Positions 59,171 through 64,000 of a DNA stretch of 64,000 nucleotides are shown here, one piece after another. Position 1 is the stretch's first letter. Every line of letters begins with the position of its first letter. The position numbers and the translations under genes were made by a program. Below the pieces are notes generated by a model. That model did not search any database. It was not told the origin of the DNA and saw only the letters and a program-made list of their open reading frames with translations. Source of the DNA: Acidimicrobiales bacterium (GTDB lineage Bacteria; Actinomycetota; Acidimicrobiia; Acidimicrobiales; Poriferisodalaceae); NCBI GenBank assembly GCA_009843525.1, contig VYDH01000003.1, positions 1 to 64,000 of the forward strand, read 5' to 3'.

Positions 59171-60382
59171 GTGACCAGCGCCTCGACCTCGACAGCATGC
59201 GCTGATCTGGCTGTCGTGGGGGCGGGCATCATCGGCTTGGCCACGGCGCACAGGTATCTGGCTGACCATCCGGGCCGCCGGGTGGTGATCTGTGAGGCCG
59301 AGGAGCGGCCGGCGCTGCACCAGACCGGTCGCAACTCTGGTGTGCTGCACTCAGGCGTGTACTACCGGCCGGGATCAGCCAAGGCCTCGCTGGCGGTTGC
59401 CGGGCGCAGCTCGATGGTCGAGTTCTGCCGGAAGCGGGGCATTGCGCACGAGGTGTGCGGCAAGGTCATCGTGGCGGCGGACAGCTCCGAGCAGGAGCGG
59501 CTGGCAGCGCTCGCTGAGCGTGCCGCCAGCAATGGCGTTCCCGCGGAACTGATCGACTCCCGCCGCCTCGCTGAGCTCGAGCCCTATTGCGCCGGCGTGG
59601 AGGCGCTGTTTGTCCCCAGCACCGGGATTGTCGATTACAGCGCGGTGTGCCGCGCGCTGATCGACGAGATCACCGCTGCCGGAGGCGAGATGCGGACGGG
59701 TGCCGCGGTTGTCGCGCTCGCGCCGGGCGCGGATCGTGTCCGGATCACCACGACCTCCGGCGACCTAGAAGCGACGTGGCTTGTGAACTGTGCGGGGCTG
59801 CGGTGCGACCAGGTGGCGGAGCTCGCCGGTGCGGCGGGTGGTTACCGGATCGTCCCGTTCCGCGGCGAGTACTACGAGTTGGTGCCCGAGCGCTCGCACC
59901 TCGTCAACAACCTGATCTACCCGGTGCCCGATCCCAGCTTCCCGTTCCTCGGGGTGCACCTGACCCGCATGGTCGACGGCACGATCCACGCCGGCCCCAA
60001 CGCGGTGCTTGCACTGGCTCGCGAGGGCTACGGCTGGGGCGACATCAGCAGGGCGCAGCTGCGTGAGCACATCACCAACCGCGGCCTGTGGAGACTCGCC
60101 CGGCGCTACTGGCGCACCGGAGCCGGCGAGGTGTGGCGCTCGCTGAACAAGGCAGCGTTCACCCGGGCGCTGCAGCGGCTCGTGCCCGACATCGAAGCCG
60201 ACGATCTCGTGCCGTCGCCCGCCGGCGTGCGTGCCCAGGCCATGGATCCCGCCGGCGAGCTCGAGGACGATTTCGCCATCACGGTCGCCAGCCGCAGTAC
60301 CCACGTGCTGAACGCCCCGAGTCCTGCGGCCACCTCGAGCCTGGAGATCGCCAAGATGATCGTCGATCGGATCGACGGCTGA
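59171..60382 (+). CDS. lhgO: L-2-hydroxyglutarate oxidase
   Basis: FAD enzyme of the LhgO family, about 403 residues, oxidising L-2-hydroxyglutarate to 2-oxoglutarate. Dinucleotide fold [17 protein letters not shown], then [35 protein letters not shown], and [20 protein letters not shown]. The GTG at 59171 was chosen from the leaderless box; an ATG at 59045 would add a 42-residue unrelated N-terminus covering the inverted repeat. It could also act on related 2-hydroxyacids. Confidence 0.93.
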   Translation: MTSASTSTACADLAVVGAGIIGLATAHRYLADHPGRRVVICEAEERPALHQTGRNSGVLHSGVYYRPGSAKASLAVAGRSSMVEFCRKRGIAHEVCGKVIVAADSSEQERLAALAERAASNGVPAELIDSRRLAELEPYCAGVEALFVPSTGIVDYSAVCRALIDEITAAGGEMRTGAAVVALAPGADRVRITTTSGDLEATWLVNCAGLRCDQVAELAGAAGGYRIVPFRGEYYELVPERSHLVNNLIYPVPDPSFPFLGVHLTRMVDGTIHAGPNAVLALAREGYGWGDISRAQLREHITNRGLWRLARRYWRTGAGEVWRSLNKAAFTRALQRLVPDIEADDLVPSPAGVRAQAMDPAGELEDDFAITVASRSTHVLNAPSPAATSSLEIAKMIVDRIDG

Positions 60383-60407
60383 ATCGAATCGCTGCTCGCC
60401 GCCGTGC

Positions 60408-60986
60408 TCAGCTTCCGAGCGTGTCGAGCCAGTTGCCGACGTGTTCGACGACCGCCCGACGCGCGGCGACCGAATTGGGATCGTGCCGGGCACCGTCGAT
60501 GAAACGGAGCGCGACCGGACCCTGGATGGCCCGGGTGTGCTCGCCCAGCTCGTCGGGAGTGGCGAACGGGTCACGCGTGCCCGAGACGAACAGGCAAGGC
60601 ACCCTGATCAGCGCGAAGTGCTCGGTGCGGAGGCGCTCGGGCCGTTCGGGCGGGTGCAGCGGGTAGCTGAGCAGCACGAGCCCCGCGGCGCGGGCACCGT
60701 CGGCCACGGCCATCGAGCAGACACGGCCGCCGAACGACCGGCCGCCAATCACCAGGCCATCCGGCGACACGCCCAACTCGGCGGCAATCTGGGGCAGATC
60801 GCCCACCAATTCGGCGGCGACGCTCGGGGCGCGCGGCGGTGCCCGCCTCCCGGCTCGCCGGTACGCAAAGTCGTGCCGGCGCACCGGCAGGCGGCCAGAC
60901 AGCGCATCTTCGATGTCGATGAGCGCGCGATGATCGACGCCGCCCCCGGCGCCTGGCGTCAGCAGGAGTGCTTCGGCAGCGCGCAT
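60408..60986 (-). CDS. Alpha/beta hydrolase (KANL3/Tex30-like, dienelactone hydrolase fold)
   Basis: 192 residues. The oxyanion/N-terminal TPGAGGGVDHRAL, nucleophile elbow GGRSFGGR (Ser), the acid in SGTRDPFATP (Asp) and the base in FIDGARHDPN (His) make a complete catalytic triad. The substrate is unknown. It follows the MFS gene on the same strand by 41 bases and converges on lhgO. Confidence 0.85.
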   Translation of the reverse strand: MRAAEALLLTPGAGGGVDHRALIDIEDALSGRLPVRRHDFAYRRAGRRAPPRAPSVAAELVGDLPQIAAELGVSPDGLVIGGRSFGGRVCSMAVADGARAAGLVLLSYPLHPPERPERLRTEHFALIRVPCLFVSGTRDPFATPDELGEHTRAIQGPVALRFIDGARHDPNSVAARRAVVEHVGNWLDTLGS

Positions 60987-61027
60987 CGCAACCCCATCAT
61001 GACCGGGCGCAGTCTCGCCGGCCTCGT

Positions 61028-62614
61028 TCAGAAGTCATGCGACCATGGGCCCTCGGGATCTGCTGCGGCATCGGCGGGGTGCAGCTCTTCGAGTTCCTGC
61101 CCGCTGCGCTCGGTCAGCCACAGCACGGCGACGGCGGCGGCCACCAGCGGCCCCACCCACAGCAGCGCGATCACATCGCCGAAGCTGCCCCAAGCGGTGC
61201 GCAGCGCGCCCGCGACGAGCACGCCGATGGCAGCGCCGACGACGCCCATGGCACCCGTGATGGTTGCGGCGCGCGCTCGCAGGGCAGTCGGGAACAGCTC
61301 GCCGCGGTACACGCCGAGCGCCGGCAACAATCCGGCCGACAGCATTGCCCCGACGAGGCCCGCGAGCCACAGCGTGGCGCCGGACACGTTGAACAGTGCC
61401 ACCAGAGAGCCAAGCCCGAGCACTGAAGCGACGGCGAGGATGATGCGGCGCCCACGGGAGTCGGCAAGTCTGCCTGCGGCATAGACGGCGAGACCGGCGG
61501 GCGTCGCAGTACCCAGCACGAACAGCGACACCAGGGCCGCGCTGAAACCGTGCTCGTCGCGCAGGTACTCGTTGCGGAACCAGTCGATCGGGCCCAGGAA
61601 CAAGCCGAATGCCAGGTAGATGGCACCCAGCAGCGCAATCGGCCGCCAGTAACCGCGCAGCTTCACATCCCGGCCCCGCCGCTCAAACCTCCGGCTCTCC
61701 GGCAGCCGCCGCAGCAGCGGGCGGGCGGCCGCCAGCGCGACGAGCGGGAATGCGAACAGCATGCGCCAGGCCCATGGGGCAAGATCTGAGACCGGTTGCA
61801 GCCACACCACCACGCCCGCGCCGAGCGCAGCCGACATGGCCAGCACCGACAGGCACCACGCCCTGCAGCCGGCGGGAATCTCTTCCAGCGCCATCACTAC
61901 AACCGTGGCCCCGAGCGCCGCATTCGCCGTGCGCCCGATCAGCAGGAATGCGCCCAGCCACACCATGTTCGGCGCCAGCGCTGCGAGCGCGGCGGCAGTG
62001 ATGCCCACGCCGATGGCGCCCGCTACGACGCGTCGACGACCGTGCCGGTCGGCCAGCACGGACACGCCGATCGCGAGCAGCGTCCCGATACGCACGACGG
62101 CGCCCAGCACTCCTTGGGCGGCCTGATCGGCGCCGAATTCGTCGGCGGCGTAGGTGTGCAGCTCTGAGGGTGCATTCGCCAGGTAGCCGCTCAGCATGGC
62201 TGCCGCCGCCAGCATGGCCATGACCGTCGCCGCGCGTGGGGTGAACCGCCGTGGAGGGGCCCAGACGGGCTGGGTGCCGTCGCCGGTGCGCCCCGTGCGC
62301 ATCGCGCGCCGGACCGCGACGTTGAAGAGCGGGCCGAACCACGGCACCGCCAGGCGCCACTCGACCGTCTCGGTGACCTCGTAGCGATTTGTGACGTCGG
62401 CCGTCGTGCTCTGTATCCGGTCCGTCCGCTGTTCCGAGGCTGGCGAAACCTCGACCAGGCGCGAGTAGCTGGTGAACGGCCCCTCCGCCAGCTCAAAGCG
62501 GTGGCTGCCGTCAAGCATGGTGGCCGGCGTCTCGGCCACGATGTCGTTGCGGGGGCGCAGCAAGGCATCCACCTCGTCGGCATCGGCCACGAGTGTGCGC
62601 ACGAGGCGGGTCAC
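61028..62614 (-). CDS. MFS transporter with N-terminal soluble domain
   Basis: 528 residues. About 115 N-terminal residues look soluble, with beta strands (HRFELAEGPFTSYSRLVEV and YEVTETVEWRLAVPWFGPLF) that resemble an SRPBCC/polyketide-cyclase-like domain. Twelve spans of a major facilitator follow, with the loop 2-3 motif ADRHGRRRV and its repeat ADSRGRRIIL. The substrate is unknown. The GTG start has a near-consensus TAGGCC 7 bases upstream. The soluble domain is in the same frame with no stop. Confidence 0.8.
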   Translation of the reverse strand: MTRLVRTLVADADEVDALLRPRNDIVAETPATMLDGSHRFELAEGPFTSYSRLVEVSPASEQRTDRIQSTTADVTNRYEVTETVEWRLAVPWFGPLFNVAVRRAMRTGRTGDGTQPVWAPPRRFTPRAATVMAMLAAAAMLSGYLANAPSELHTYAADEFGADQAAQGVLGAVVRIGTLLAIGVSVLADRHGRRRVVAGAIGVGITAAALAALAPNMVWLGAFLLIGRTANAALGATVVVMALEEIPAGCRAWCLSVLAMSAALGAGVVVWLQPVSDLAPWAWRMLFAFPLVALAAARPLLRRLPESRRFERRGRDVKLRGYWRPIALLGAIYLAFGLFLGPIDWFRNEYLRDEHGFSAALVSLFVLGTATPAGLAVYAAGRLADSRGRRIILAVASVLGLGSLVALFNVSGATLWLAGLVGAMLSAGLLPALGVYRGELFPTALRARAATITGAMGVVGAAIGVLVAGALRTAWGSFGDVIALLWVGPLVAAAVAVLWLTERSGQELEELHPADAAADPEGPWSHDF

Positions 62615-62702
62615 GGCGGCGGGCCTAGCACACGCATCGGTCCCGTATCTGCATCGCGAGGGTGCTGCGCGTCACGAACCTGCCGTCAATGGTGGTATCG
62701 CT

Positions 62703-63989
62703 ATGTCGGTGGATTTTGCCACCAGCGGCGAGCGCGACACGTTTGTGATGCAGCACAGCCGCGCGCTCGCTGGCGACGTCAGCATCGGCGGCGCCAAGAA
62801 CAGCGTGCTCAAGCTGATGGCGGCGTGCCTGCTGGCAGAGGGGCAGCACGTCCTGGCCAACGTTCCCGATATCTCCGACGTAGCGCTCATGTGCGAGCTG
62901 CTCGAGGCCATGGGCGTGACCGTGACGCGTGCCGATCACCGGCTGGTGATCGACGTGCCCGCCGAGCTGAACACCGAGGCGCCGTATCACCTGGTGGAGC
63001 GCATGCGTGCGTCGATCGTCGTGCTCGGCCCACTGCTGGGACGATTCGGAACAGCCCGCGTTGCCCTGCCGGGCGGCGACGACTTTGGACCGCGACCGAT
63101 CGACATGCACTTGCAGGCGCTCGAGAGCCTGGGGGCGACGTTCAGCACCGCGCACGGCGACATCTCGGCAACCGCAGAAGTGCTGAGGGGGGCGGAGGTT
63201 GTGCTCGAGTACCCCTCTGTCGGGGCGACCGAGAATGTGCTGATGGCCGCAGTGCGAGCCAAGGGCCGCACACGCATCGTGAATCCGGCACGAGAACCCG
63301 AGATCGGCGATCTCATCGAGTTCCTCAACCAGATGGGTGCGCGGGTCGGCTGGTCAGGGGATCGTCTGACGGTCGACGGGGTAGAACGATTGGCACCTGC
63401 CCCATCCGGCGACGGTTGCCGGGTGATTCCTGACCGCATCGAAGCAGCCACGTTCCTCGCAGCGGTCGGCATGTGCGGCGGGTCGGTGTTCCTGCGTCAC
63501 GCGGTGGCCGGGCACATGGCAATGCTCATTCGCAAGCTCACCGAGATGGGCATGCACATCGTGGTCGAGGAAGCGGGACTGCGGGCAACCGTGACCCAGC
63601 GGCTGGCGTCAGCCGACATCTCCACCTTGCCGTTCCCGGGTCTCGCGACCGACTACAAGCCGTTCCTCGTGTCGATGCTCACGACGGCTTCCGGCGTGGG
63701 AATCGTCACCGAGAACATCTTCACGGGTCGGTTCCGCTATATCGACGAGCTGCGGCGGATGGGTGCCGACATCCGAACTGAGGGTCACCACGCCGTTGTG
63801 CGCGGGGTGGAGCGGCTGTCGGGAGCACCGGTGCGCGCGCACGACATCCGCGCCGGCGCAGCGCTGGTGGTGGCGGGCCTCGCCGCTACGGGCGAGACAG
63901 AGGTTGCCGGCGCGGTCCATATCGACCGTGGTTATGAGGACTTGGCCGGCAAACTCGCCGGTCTCGGTGCCAGCATCACGCGTCGCTGA
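62703..63989 (+). CDS. murA: MurA, UDP-GlcNAc enolpyruvyl transferase with Asp in place of the active-site Cys
   Basis: First committed step of peptidoglycan synthesis, about 428 residues. GGAKNSVLKLMAACLLAEG carries Lys32-Asn33, ALPGGDDFGPRPIDMHLQAL has Asp126 where most MurA have Cys (PGGCAIG), and ENIFTGRFRYIDELRRMGAD is conserved. The Asp form is known to resist fosfomycin, as in mycobacteria and chlamydiae. ATG 62703 was chosen; ATG at residue 16 is possible. murA follows the atp operon in other Actinomycetota too, though five genes intervene here. Confidence 0.95.
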   Translation: MSVDFATSGERDTFVMQHSRALAGDVSIGGAKNSVLKLMAACLLAEGQHVLANVPDISDVALMCELLEAMGVTVTRADHRLVIDVPAELNTEAPYHLVERMRASIVVLGPLLGRFGTARVALPGGDDFGPRPIDMHLQALESLGATFSTAHGDISATAEVLRGAEVVLEYPSVGATENVLMAAVRAKGRTRIVNPAREPEIGDLIEFLNQMGARVGWSGDRLTVDGVERLAPAPSGDGCRVIPDRIEAATFLAAVGMCGGSVFLRHAVAGHMAMLIRKLTEMGMHIVVEEAGLRATVTQRLASADISTLPFPGLATDYKPFLVSMLTTASGVGIVTENIFTGRFRYIDELRRMGADIRTEGHHAVVRGVERLSGAPVRAHDIRAGAALVVAGLAATGETEVAGAVHIDRGYEDLAGKLAGLGASITRR

Positions 63990-64000
63990 AATGTGCCGCC

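Overview
The window is 64 kb of GC-rich, densely packed chromosome with no mobile element, phage gene, CRISPR array or rRNA. Gene order and content point to an Actinomycetota bacterium, most likely class Acidimicrobiia (inference). The evidence is the lysA-hom-thrC-rho-rpmE-prfA-prmC-rpiB-glyA-atp run followed by murA, the DUF3107, DUF3090, SCO1664 and DUF5317 families, F420-linked proteins, and a MurA with Asp at the fosfomycin position. I count 63 protein genes and one tRNA. Nearly all are complete and most overlap or sit within 30 bases of a neighbour.

Layout. 1-15.7 kb holds unlinked metabolic and housekeeping genes: a CoxL-like molybdenum hydroxylase subunit, rmuC, a peptide/nickel-type binding lipoprotein, rsgA, two crotonases, an MscS channel, valS of the archaeal-like type, a CaiB-type CoA transferase and small membrane proteins. 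15.9-22.8 kb is a complete System I cytochrome c maturation operon (ccmABCDEFG plus a ccmH-ccmI fusion) preceded by a tiny biotinyl-carrier gene. 23-28.7 kb holds mrp and selO (overlapping), a PdtaS-like histidine kinase with DUF3107, and a lipid kinase. 28.8-35.9 kb holds etfBA, the actinobacterial SCO1664-DUF3090-phosphoglycerate mutase cluster, a family 5 uracil-DNA glycosylase, a duplicated Cys-rich lipoprotein, an FrhB-like F420 protein and a PPOX-type F420 protein. 35.9-49.9 kb holds tRNA-Arg(CCG), argS, the lysine/threonine genes lysA-hom-thrC, a rho homologue, rpmE, an unknown gene, prfA, a prmC-tsaC fusion, rpiB and glyA. 49.9-57.5 kb is the full F1Fo ATP synthase operon. 57.6-64 kb holds hisI, glpX, lhgO, an alpha/beta hydrolase, an MFS transporter with an extra N-terminal domain, and murA.

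Most notable observations. (1) The gene in the normal rho position keeps the Rho fold but has lost the P-loop, the R-loop and the C-terminal end, so it looks like a Rho pseudo-ATPase. (2) A TANNNT box lies 6-8 bases before the start codon of at least a dozen transcription-unit-first genes, implying widespread leaderless mRNAs and helping to fix starts. (3) Convergent gene ends repeatedly carry hairpins that include or abut the stop codons; in one, the two opposing stop codons pair with each other. (4) There is a complete System I cytochrome c maturation operon, a PrmC-TsaC fusion, and a lipoprotein built from a duplicated four-cysteine module.

Limits: everything is read by eye. Family names rest on motifs and remembered family features, not on database searches. 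Starts marked as chosen were decided from SD sequences, leaderless boxes, overlaps or family N-termini.
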